Source: Methylococcaceae bacterium
Lineage (GTDB): Bacteria; Pseudomonadota; Gammaproteobacteria; Methylococcales; Methylomonadaceae
Direction of reading: 5' to 3'
NCBI GenBank assembly: GCA_005779525.1
Contig: SXIZ01000050.1
Location: forward strand, 1-17,960
DNA: 17,960 bases
Shown: positions 8,109 to 14,818 of the stretch, one piece after another
Position numbering within the stretch: position 1 is the first letter of the stretch
Layout of the letters: each line of letters starts with the position of its first letter
Translations under genes and position numbers: made by a program
The notes under the pieces: generated by a model
Seen by the model: only the letters and a program-made list of their open reading frames with translations
What the model was told of the DNA's origin: nothing
Databases searched by the model: none

Positions 8109-8720
8109 TTACTTTGCAAGCTCTTCGCGGGTAAGTTTGTTGTCATGATCGCGATCCAGTTCGCTAAACCATTGTTTGCGCGACTCATGGTATTCCTGCT
8201 CGGTGACCACGTTATCATGATTGACATCCAGTTTTGCAAAAACCTTGTCGGCAGCTAAATCTTCACCGGATAGCATTTTCAAAGGTGCGGGAGTGGGTCG
8301 CAGTTCTTCAGGGCTTAATTGTTTGTCGCCATTCAGGTCTTTTTGCTTAAACATTTCCTCGGCATGTTGCTGCGATGCCTTGAGATATTCCGTTTCGCTA
8401 ATCTTGCCATCTTTATTATTATCGCCCTCGGCAAGATTAATTTGTGCATGATGCGAGGAGTGGGTTTTAGGTTTGAAATCTTGATAGCGTTGCGTAAATT
8501 CTTCTAAAGTAATTTTCTGGTCAGCATTGATATCCATTGCAACAAAACGTTCATGTGCGGAGTTCAAGAATTCTTCTTGGGTCACAATCTGGTCACCATT
8601 GCTATCAAAACGACCAAGAATATAATCGCCGCGGCGATGATCCAGTGCAGGGGGTGAGCCTGCGAAAACGACAGTATTAAATGCTATCAATAGGACGCAG
8701 GGGACTACGAATTTTTGCAT
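8109..8720 (-). CDS. Exported EF-hand protein with six calcium-binding loops
   Basis: Residues 1-20 form a signal peptide (hydrophobic core VVPCVLLIAFNTVVFA, likely cut after Ala20), so the 203-residue precursor is exported, probably to the periplasm. Six canonical 12-residue EF-hand loops follow at residues 39-50, 63-74, 100-111, 128-139, 165-176 and 189-200, for example DSNGDQIVTQEE and DRDHDNKLTREE. Every loop starts with Asp, has Asp or Asn at position 3 and Asp at position 5, and ends with Glu. All look competent to bind Ca2+. The loops fall into three pairs (1-2, 3-4, 5-6) separated by spacers rich in His, Pro or charged residues. The TAAGGA ribosome site is 8 nt from the ATG. Members of this group act as Ca2+ buffers or sensors; the partner is unknown. 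Confidence 0.9.
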   Translation of the reverse strand: MQKFVVPCVLLIAFNTVVFAGSPPALDHRRGDYILGRFDSNGDQIVTQEEFLNSAHERFVAMDINADQKITLEEFTQRYQDFKPKTHSSHHAQINLAEGDNNKDGKISETEYLKASQQHAEEMFKQKDLNGDKQLSPEELRPTPAPLKMLSGEDLAADKVFAKLDVNHDNVVTEQEYHESRKQWFSELDRDHDNKLTREELAK

Positions 8721-8897
8721 AGATATCTTCCTTAAAGGTGTTAACGCATATTTAAAGCTTTATAGTAAGGCAAATTGGGTCGGTTTGTGGATTTTCTTTG
8801 TGCACACTAGACAAAATATTCACGCTGAAAATGGCTTTAGCCTATCGGCTCGTCCAGAGAGGATTGCGCTTTTTAAGTAGAGTATTTTGAGGTTGAC

Positions 8898-9224
8898 TTA
8901 TTCGTGTAGAAGAAGTTCATCGGAAGAATCACATCCTACTCCTGCTGCGATCCGTCTTGCAAACCAAGGTTTTAAGTAAGGGGCTAAGCGAGCAGGGAGT
9001 AAACGTACAAATCGCTCAGGGTATAATAGCATTCCGCAGGCATAGCGTTGTTGCTCTGCTTGCCACACCAGTGCCCGACAGCTGCCACGAAATTGCCATA
9101 AATACACATGGGCTAGCGGGCAAGGCTCCGCTAAACAGCATATGCCACAACCATTACATGGCTGACCAAATTTGGGTTTTTCAGGGGCAAGAGGATGAAT
9201 TGCGATGGTGTGTATTGCTTTCAT
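8898..9224 (-). CDS. YkgJ-like cysteine-cluster protein (putative Zn/Fe-binding)
   Basis: This 108-residue protein carries the dense cysteine pattern of the YkgJ/UPF0153 group, often annotated as zinc- or iron-chelating. CxxCGxCC lies at residues 23-30 (CNGCGICC), followed by Cys35 (EPCPL), Cys49 (GSCRAL), Cys63 (YACG) and Cys98 (GVGCDS). The order of these cysteines and the CPL and CRA contexts match the family well. The biochemical role of the family is not established. An in-frame stop lies three codons before the ATG, so this is the first possible start; the ribosome site is weak. There is no signal peptide or membrane segment, and the protein is probably cytosolic. Its neighbours give no functional hint. 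Confidence 0.8.
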   Translation of the reverse strand: MKAIHTIAIHPLAPEKPKFGQPCNGCGICCLAEPCPLAHVYLWQFRGSCRALVWQAEQQRYACGMLLYPERFVRLLPARLAPYLKPWFARRIAAGVGCDSSDELLLHE

Positions 9225-9419
9225 GCAGAGTCATCAAGAGCGAAGTGACTGGAAGAGTATCGGGGTATACGCCATATGCTTGTGGCTACGTCCAGATATA
9301 AGTCAACCCAAACGACTTTGAGAACACGTTGGGATAGAGTGCAGATGAGCTTGGGGTTTGAAAAATAAATTATGAATGGAAATATAGTCTGGAATACGTG
9401 TGAATACTCAAACTTTGCT

Positions 9420-9452
9420 AAAAAAGGCAGATACAGCATTGGTATCCGCCTT
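9420..9452 (-). terminator. Rho-independent terminator of the small exported protein gene
   Basis: On the minus strand an 11-bp stem (9452-9442 with 9434-9424, one G-T wobble) closes a 7-nt loop and is followed directly by six T residues (9425-9420, the first shared with the last stem pair). It lies 17 nt after the stop codon of the gene at 9469-9852. This is a textbook intrinsic terminator and the strongest in the window. Confidence 0.88.
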
Positions 9453-9468
9453 GACGCTCAACTAGTAA

Positions 9469-9852
9469 TTAGTGAGCTGCATCATAAATAGGTTTCATTT
9501 CTTGGAAACCTGCTAAAGCGGCTTTAACTTCAGTTAAAGTAGTCGCTTTATCACTTTTTTTGTTAGCACTTAAAGCTTCTTTAATATGATCTGCAGCATA
9601 TTGACGTTTACGCTCAGTTTGCTCATAACGGAATTCTTTTTGTGCTTGTTTAGCTTCGTGTAAGCTTTGAGTAATTGCATCTTGCGCTGCGCCAGACTCA
9701 ACGAGTTCAGCAGTAGTTTGCAAGATAGCAATGGTATCGTTCAATGCTTTTGCTACTTTTGCATCGCCTTCAGCAGCGAAAGTAGTGGCAGACGCTGCTA
9801 GCATAGAAGCTGCTACCAGACTTGAAACGATAATTTTTTTAATCAATTTCAT
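9469..9852 (-). CDS. Small exported helical protein of unknown function
   Basis: I do not recognise the family. The first 26-27 residues are a clear Sec signal peptide: a basic MKLIKK start, a hydrophobic Ala-rich core, and a cut near TFA-AEG. The mature protein has about 100 residues. It has no cysteine and is rich in Ala, Lys, Glu and Gln, with heptad-like spacing, so it should be an all-helical bundle or coiled coil in the periplasm. It is highly charged around EFRYEQTERKRQYAADHIKE. A good AGGA ribosome site, a TATAAT box upstream and a strong terminator make a tight, well-expressed single-gene unit. Small periplasmic metal-binding or stress proteins have similar size and composition, but no binding motif is visible, so no function is assigned. 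Confidence 0.8.
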   Translation of the reverse strand: MKLIKKIIVSSLVAASMLAASATTFAAEGDAKVAKALNDTIAILQTTAELVESGAAQDAITQSLHEAKQAQKEFRYEQTERKRQYAADHIKEALSANKKSDKATTLTEVKAALAGFQEMKPIYDAAH

Positions 9853-9916
9853 TTAGTTAATCCTATTGTGATGATGTAATTTAAGTTTTAGACGTCCTGC
9901 TAAATTAAAATGAAAA

Positions 9917-9922
9917 ATTATA
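9917..9922 (-). promoter_or_regulatory. Putative -10 box for the small exported protein gene
   Basis: A perfect TATAAT on the minus strand at 9922-9917 lies in a very AT-rich stretch. The hexamer at 17 bp spacing is TTAATC (9945-9940), a weak -35. The inferred leader is about 57 nt. Confidence 0.4.
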
Positions 9923-10049
9923 AAAAAATTAAAGTCTCAGATTAATTCCTGACTATTCTACTAGAAAAATACGCGATTAGCTATGTGCTTTAAATTCAGT
10001 GGACTTTAAAACTTCTTTAGCACATTAACCCAATCACGCAGGCGCGCAT

Positions 10050-10568
10050 TCAAAGTCCTTCAATTTCTTTAATGCGGGTAATGCCTTGATAGCTTGCGCT
10101 TTTGGCACGGATTTCTGCCCAAGGTATAGTTATTTCTAACTGCGCAAGTGCGGTCGTTGGTAGTAACTTACCATCGGGTGCCTCTTCAATCTCATCTTGC
10201 GAAACGTCCTTAAGAAATTCTTCGAGTGACGGATTGTGCCCAACAATTAAAATGCTTTGTGCGCTGGCAGGGCATTCTTGGATCACTTGGTATAACAACT
10301 CTAAGGTTGCATTGTAAATGCGTTCATCTTGGCGTATGTCGCTACTGGATCTATCCATGGCTTGACAGACTTTTTTAGCCGTACTTAAGGCGCGTTTGGC
10401 GGGTGAGCTGATAATAAGTTCTGGATGTATGTTTTGTTCGGTTAACCACGCACCCATGTGTTTGGCCGCGCGAACACCGCGTTTTTTTAAAGGTCTTAGC
10501 CAATCGACAACTTCGATGTCTTGTTCTGCTTTTGCATGGCGAAGTAAAAATAGCGTTTTGTGCTGCAT
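10050..10568 (-). CDS. sixA: Phosphohistidine phosphatase SixA
   Basis: SixA is a small histidine-phosphatase (phosphoglycerate mutase-like) enzyme that in E. coli dephosphorylates the phosphotransfer protein NPr or HPt domains. The catalytic RHAKAE block is at residues 10-15, with His11 as the expected nucleophile. Arg59 in SPAKRALSTA and the second catalytic His111 in IVGHNPSLEEF complete the active site. The 172-residue length is close to E. coli SixA (161 aa), and the protein has no large cap insert, as expected for the family. A GGAAAG ribosome site precedes the ATG. The gene is divergent from the CHAD-domain gene with a 141-bp shared upstream region. SixA and CHAD genes are often neighbours, which fits a role in phosphate or polyphosphate metabolism; that link is inference. 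Confidence 0.92.
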   Translation of the reverse strand: MQHKTLFLLRHAKAEQDIEVVDWLRPLKKRGVRAAKHMGAWLTEQNIHPELIISSPAKRALSTAKKVCQAMDRSSSDIRQDERIYNATLELLYQVIQECPASAQSILIVGHNPSLEEFLKDVSQDEIEEAPDGKLLPTTALAQLEITIPWAEIRAKSASYQGITRIKEIEGL

Positions 10569-10709
10569 GCTGTCTTTCCGTGATGTGAGTTGAGGTGTAG
10601 AGCTCTTGGAGTACGGGCATTCCGTGGTTTTACTGCTATTGTCATAAACATGTCATGGTAAGCTGTTAATATTACAGAAATATGACTATTTAGGTTTTAG
10701 CTTAAGTTT

Positions 10710-12272
10710 ATGATCAAGACCGCGTTAATTTATACCCTTCCTGATGAATGCAGTATAGCCCAGTTTATCCAACGGCTGCAGGCAATCGTTGATTTGCAGG
10801 TAGGGGTGGTCACTGAGATTAGGAAAAGTTATTACGATAGTTTTGATTGGCGTTTATATCATGCAGGTATGGTATTGGAATTCAGTCAGTCTGCTGCTGG
10901 AGGCAGTTTGAGTTTACTGAATTTAGACTATCCGCAAGCGCTCATGAGTGCAGATATATCACAAGTTCCAGTATTTGCGTCAGATTTTGAGTCTACCGAT
11001 TTTCGCTTACAACTGACGCCCATTTTAGCCATGCGTGCTTTATTTGAGGTGGGGGCGGTAAATTTTTCCGTGACGCCGATCAATGTGCTCAATCAGGATG
11101 CTAAAACCATTTTTCGCTTACGGATTGAAGCTTCTAAGGTTTTGGCGACCCGCATCGTTATTCAGATTATTAAAGGCTATGACAAAGAGGTTTTAGCCAT
11201 TATTAATAAACTGCAGGCAGAGTTTGATCTTTTACCTGAAACCCAAGCGTTATTTGTCCAGGTGTTAGCTTTACACGCTAAGTTTCCTGGAGACTATCAG
11301 CCCAAATTAAAATTACATTTCAATCCACAACTACGCGCGGTTGTTGCTTTAGCACAAATTTATAAACATTTGACAGGCGTGCTGCAACGCAATCATGCAG
11401 GGTGCATTCATAATTGGGATAGTGAGTTTGTACATGATTTTCGGATCGCGGTGCGTTCTACACGTGTGGGCTTAGGACGGTGTAAAAAAATATTCCCTAA
11501 ACAATTACTGGCTGAATTTATACAGTTTTTTTCTTGGTTAGGTAAAATTACTGGACCTGTCAGAGACTTAGATGTGTATTTACTGCAATTTGAGTCGTAT
11601 CAAGCATTACTGCCTGTCGCCAATCGAGAGCATCTTGAGCCGCTACGAGAATTACTACAGCACAAGCAACAGCAGGCCTATCAGGAATTAGCGCAGCATT
11701 TGCAATCTGAATATTACTGTGATTCGATGGGGCGTTGGCAAGCTTTTTTGGATGCCCCCCCTAGCGACCAATCGGCTGCTCCTCAAGCAAAATGGAGCGT
11801 AAAGCAGTGGGCCGATCGTAAAATCTGGAAAACCTATAAGCAAGTGATGAATACTGCGCAAGTGCTGAGCTCTGATTCCCCTGAGGAAGAATGGCATGAT
11901 TTGCGTAAAAGTATGAAAAAGCTACGCTATTTGATCGAATTTTTTCAAAGCGTTTACCCTAAGGCGGAAATGAAGCAGGCGTTAAAACTGCTTAAATTTT
12001 GGTTAAGTAGCTTAGGCGAATTGCAAGACTTAGCGGTACAGATCCAAACGTTACGCACGCTGGGCGAAGAACAAGCGGCAGATGGGGCTTCGAGTGCAAG
12101 TTTGCAGGCCATTGCCTTGTTAATTGACACTTTAACGCAACGTCAGCAGGCTGCTAGACAAGTCTTAAATGACAATATCAAGAGCTTTAGCCGTGCCAAA
12201 AATCATCGGCATTTCACCCGATTATTTGCCCCACAGAAACAGTATCTCAGCCTGGATGAGGATGATGAATAA
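10710..12272 (+). CDS. CHAD-domain protein with degenerate N-terminal CYTH-like domain
   Basis: The C-terminal part (about 205-480) is a CHAD domain, a helical His- and basic-rich domain known to bind polyphosphate. Its two repeated halves are visible: VHDFRIAVRSTRVGLGR (241-257) with GPVRDLDVYL (282-291), and WHDLRKSMKKLRYLIEFF (395-412) with LGELQDLAVQ (435-444). The N-terminal part (about 1-170) looks like a CYTH/triphosphate-tunnel domain: YYDSFDWRLYHAGMVLEF (41-58) matches its hallmark strand. The ExE motif normally near the N-terminus is missing, so catalysis is unlikely. An acidic tail (DEDDE) ends the protein. There is no signal peptide or membrane segment. The ribosome site before the ATG is poor. 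The ParA-like gene starts 30 bp downstream, so the two are probably co-transcribed. Confidence 0.9.
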   Translation: MIKTALIYTLPDECSIAQFIQRLQAIVDLQVGVVTEIRKSYYDSFDWRLYHAGMVLEFSQSAAGGSLSLLNLDYPQALMSADISQVPVFASDFESTDFRLQLTPILAMRALFEVGAVNFSVTPINVLNQDAKTIFRLRIEASKVLATRIVIQIIKGYDKEVLAIINKLQAEFDLLPETQALFVQVLALHAKFPGDYQPKLKLHFNPQLRAVVALAQIYKHLTGVLQRNHAGCIHNWDSEFVHDFRIAVRSTRVGLGRCKKIFPKQLLAEFIQFFSWLGKITGPVRDLDVYLLQFESYQALLPVANREHLEPLRELLQHKQQQAYQELAQHLQSEYYCDSMGRWQAFLDAPPSDQSAAPQAKWSVKQWADRKIWKTYKQVMNTAQVLSSDSPEEEWHDLRKSMKKLRYLIEFFQSVYPKAEMKQALKLLKFWLSSLGELQDLAVQIQTLRTLGEEQAADGASSASLQAIALLIDTLTQRQQAARQVLNDNIKSFSRAKNHRHFTRLFAPQKQYLSLDEDDE

Positions 12273-12302
12273 TTTTGACGACTTCGACTTCAGGAGTGCT
12301 TA

Positions 12303-13055
12303 ATGAAGGTAATAGCGGTATATAACATTAAAGGTGGGGTCGGCAAAACGACGACTGCAGTGAACCTTAGCTTTCTTGCTGCTTTACAAGGGCATAATAC
12401 CCTGTTGTGGGATTTGGACTCGCAAGCTGCAAGTAGTTTTTATTTGCGGATTCAGCCAAAGCTTAAGGGGGGAAGTCGGGCGTTGGTCAAGGGGAAAAGT
12501 GCGTTGCATACCTTTATCAAAGGCACGGATTTTGAGAATTTTGATTTACTCCCGGCCGATTTTTCGGCGCGAAATCTGGATTTGATTCTAGATGATAGTA
12601 AAAAACCAACGCGGCGGCTGAGCAAATTATTGCAGCCATTGGCGTCCGAGTATGACTATATCTTTCTAGATTGCCCGCCAGGGATGTCGTTGTTATCTGA
12701 AGCGATTTTACATGCGGCTGATTATATTGTGTGTCCACTAATTCCGACGACCTTGTCAGTCAGAACCTTAACGCAGCTGCAAGATTTTCTTAATGAGCAA
12801 GAGCTTAACGCAGTCAACTTAATTCCATTTTTTTCAATGGTTGATCGGCGTAAAAAAATGCATTTGGATTTATTGGCAAGCTTGCGTGAGCATACACCAA
12901 CGATCTTAAATAGCACCATTCCTTATGCCAGTGATATTGAACGCATGGGGGAGGAACGTAATCCCTTGCCAGTGTTTGCTGGCAAGAGTAAAGCCGCGGC
13001 AGCCTATCAGGCTTTGTGGCAGGAAATTGCCTTACGCATGCATGAAAGCCGCTAG
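12303..13055 (+). CDS. Orphan ParA/MinD-family ATPase
   Basis: This is a deviant-Walker P-loop ATPase of 250 aa. The Walker A motif KGGVGKTTT is at residues 10-18, with both the signature Lys10 and Lys15. The Walker A' block WDLDSQAAS (36-44) and Walker B YIFLDCPPG (119-127) follow. ParA ATPases form ATP-dependent dimers on nucleoid DNA and carry cargo such as plasmids, chromosomal origins or protein assemblies. No ParB gene or parS-like repeats are adjacent, so it is not an obvious plasmid or chromosome partition pair. It has no N-terminal DNA-binding extension and no C-terminal amphipathic MinD-type tail that I can see. An AGGAG ribosome site precedes the ATG, and the gene follows the CHAD gene closely. 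Its cargo may be the CHAD protein or what that protein binds. It ends 9 bp from convergent tpx. Confidence 0.9.
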   Translation: MKVIAVYNIKGGVGKTTTAVNLSFLAALQGHNTLLWDLDSQAASSFYLRIQPKLKGGSRALVKGKSALHTFIKGTDFENFDLLPADFSARNLDLILDDSKKPTRRLSKLLQPLASEYDYIFLDCPPGMSLLSEAILHAADYIVCPLIPTTLSVRTLTQLQDFLNEQELNAVNLIPFFSMVDRRKKMHLDLLASLREHTPTILNSTIPYASDIERMGEERNPLPVFAGKSKAAAAYQALWQEIALRMHESR

Positions 13056-13064
13056 CTGTTTGCC

Positions 13065-13562
13065 TTATTTTATGGCAGCGAGTGCGGCCTCATAGTTGGG
13101 TTCTTCTGCAATTTCAGCTACTAATTCCGTGTACAACACTTGGTTTTGGGCATCGATGACCACGATTGCCCGCGCTGTTAAGCCCGCAAGGATGCTGTCA
13201 GTCAATAACACCCCGTAATCCGTTGCAAAGCTGGCGCGAAAACACGACAGCGGAATCACATCTTTCAAGCCTTCAGCAGTACAGAAGCGGTTTTGTGCAA
13301 ACGGTAAATCTGCAGAGACCACCAGAACCACGGTGTCTTCCATGCTAGAGGCTTTTTCATTAAATTTCCGGGTAGACATCGCGCAGGTTGGGGTATCTAA
13401 GCTGGGTAAAATATTTAGAATTTTCTTTTTGCCTGCGTAACTGGCTAAATTGACCTCGGTGAGTTTTTGGGTGACCAACGTAAAATCCGGCGCGCTGCTG
13501 CCAACGGCGGGTAAATCGCCACAAGTATGAATAGGTTTGCCTTGAAAGGTAATGGTTGCCAT
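13065..13562 (-). CDS. tpx: Thiol peroxidase Tpx
   Basis: Tpx is an atypical two-cysteine peroxiredoxin that reduces H2O2 and organic peroxides with thioredoxin as donor. From the chosen ATG the protein has 165 aa (E. coli 168). The peroxidatic cysteine is Cys60 in SLDTPTCAMSTRKF and the resolving cysteine Cys94 in ADLPFAQNRFCTAEGL, both in the positions typical of Tpx. Arg and Thr residues around the active site are conserved. The frame is open 21 codons further upstream, to an ATG at 13625. That longer start is rejected because a good promoter lies inside that stretch and because Tpx proteins begin at MATITFQGKPI-like sequences. The gene is convergent with the ParA-like gene, with only 9 bp between stop codons. 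Confidence 0.96.
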   Translation of the reverse strand: MATITFQGKPIHTCGDLPAVGSSAPDFTLVTQKLTEVNLASYAGKKKILNILPSLDTPTCAMSTRKFNEKASSMEDTVVLVVSADLPFAQNRFCTAEGLKDVIPLSCFRASFATDYGVLLTDSILAGLTARAIVVIDAQNQVLYTELVAEIAEEPNYEAALAAIK

Positions 13563-13597
13563 GTCAGGAATCCGTGTTGAAAATGAATGAAGCGCCG

Positions 13598-13625
13598 ATT
13601 TTACAAGGGATTGTCTGAATGCCAA
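13598..13625 (-). promoter_or_regulatory. tpx promoter
   Basis: On the minus strand, TTGGCA (13625-13620, five of six bases) and TAAAAT (13603-13598, five of six) are separated by 16 bp. Transcription would start near 13590, leaving a leader of about 28 nt before the tpx start at 13562. No OxyR-like palindrome was recognised by eye. Confidence 0.55.
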
Positions 13626-13739
13626 AGCGGCAATCTTAAATGCACGCGAGAGGAGGGGGCTAATTTATCCGGAGGTGCATAGCAAACGTGGTGCAATGCT
13701 AAGTTGCCGCGTCTGCCATGCGCTTCAATCTACTAAAGA

Positions 13740-14471
13740 CTAACGACCAAGGGCAAGCCGTTGCTTGGTAAATAATTCAGTAATGCCCGATTGCGCTAAG
13801 GCGAGCATGCTATCTAATTCCTCTTTACGGAATGCATGTCCTTCAGCGGTGCCCTGAATTTCAATAAACGCTCCGGCATCATTCATGACTACATTCATAT
13901 CCGTTTCGGCCTGGCTATCCTCGACATAATCTAAATCTAATACCGGGATACCATTATAAATGCCGACTGACACACTCGCTATTTGACCATGGAGAGGGTT
14001 TTTCTTAATTTTCTTGGTGAGTAGCAGGTTGTCGATGGCGAGTGATAAAGCCACATAGCCCCCCGTAATTGAGGCCGTCCGAGTGCCGCCATCGGCTTGG
14101 ATGACGTCGCAATCAATAGTAATGGTGTTTTCGCCAATAGCCGTTAAATCCACCGCTGCGCGTAACGAGCGCCCAATCAAACGTTGAATTTCAAGCGTCC
14201 GTCCACCTTGTTTACCTTGACTGGCTTCCCGATTCATACGGCTATGGGTAGAGCGCGGTAACATCCCATACTCTGCGGTCACCCAGCCTTCCCCCTTACC
14301 TTTGAGAAAGCGGGGGACGGTATTGTCTATACTGGCGGTACATAATACCCGGGTGTCGCCAAATTCCACCAGCACAGAACCTTCCGCATGTTTGGTATAT
14401 CCGCACGTAAAGTTAATTACCCGCAATTGTTCAGGGAGTCTGCCACTCGGTCTCATAGTTATTTCAGCCAT
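13740..14471 (-). CDS. rph: Ribonuclease PH
   Basis: RNase PH is a phosphorolytic 3'-5' exoribonuclease that trims the 3' end of tRNA precursors as a hexamer. The 243-residue protein matches the family along its length (E. coli 238 aa): YTKHAEGSVLVEFGDTRVLC near residues 25-44, GWVTAEYGMLPRSTHSR near 62-78, the phosphate-binding GGRTLEIQRLIGR block near 89-101, then DCDVIQADGGTRTASITG and YVEDSQAETDMNVV. All conserved blocks are intact. Two starts are possible: the ATG used here, and an ATG five codons later (14456) that gives the classical MRPSGR start. Neither has a good ribosome site. A TATACT box at 14489-14484 would start transcription only a few bases before 14471, which favours the shorter form or a near-leaderless message. 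Confidence 0.96.
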   Translation of the reverse strand: MAEITMRPSGRLPEQLRVINFTCGYTKHAEGSVLVEFGDTRVLCTASIDNTVPRFLKGKGEGWVTAEYGMLPRSTHSRMNREASQGKQGGRTLEIQRLIGRSLRAAVDLTAIGENTITIDCDVIQADGGTRTASITGGYVALSLAIDNLLLTKKIKKNPLHGQIASVSVGIYNGIPVLDLDYVEDSQAETDMNVVMNDAGAFIEIQGTAEGHAFRKEELDSMLALAQSGITELFTKQRLALGR

Positions 14472-14818
14472 ATAAATTCTGACAGTATACCTGAAAGCTC
14501 TTGGGTAGGCTGGTGATTCTTGGTTGGCAAACCTGATTTGCGGAATTCAAACGCTACGGCGATTTATTTTTGATAGGCATCAAACTTTACAGCAGACTGC
14601 ATTGCAGCCGCCTTCTTAAGGGATTACCCTAGCAAAAAATGTTTGAATCAAGCAATTTAAACTGTTTTCGAGCAGGTACTTTGTCAGATTACGCAGTAGG
14701 ATAAGCTTCAAAGCGTCGCAGGTCGGATCATCCAAAATCAATGCCCTAGGCCGCAGCGTTATTCTGTGTGCATGATTGAGTATCGGATCTGTTTAACTTT
14801 AGAAAAAATGCATAGTGC
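14472..14818. other. Intergenic region between divergent rph and J-protein genes (347 bp)
   Basis: The region holds the putative rph -10 box TATACT (minus strand, 14489-14484) at its left edge. On the right, a perfect 5-bp inverted repeat ATGCA-TAG-TGCAT (14808-14820) covers the J-protein start codon. No good promoter for the J-protein gene was found by eye, and no tRNA or other RNA gene was recognised. The frames contain no open reading frame with coding character. Confidence 0.45.

Noticed and set aside
8957..9301. A 114-codon open frame on the plus strand
   Set aside because: It lies opposite the cysteine-cluster gene, whose conserved CxxCxxCC pattern is clear. The plus-strand translation has no recognisable domain and ends with low-complexity non-protein-like sequence.
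10639..10672. TTGTCA as a -35 for the CHAD gene
   Set aside because: The hexamer is a good match, but no acceptable -10 lies 15-19 bp downstream. The closest, TAATAT, is 22 bp away.
12303..13055. The ParA-like gene as a sign of an integrated plasmid
   Set aside because: There is no parB, parS-like repeats, replication gene or mobility gene nearby, and the flanking genes are ordinary chromosomal ones.
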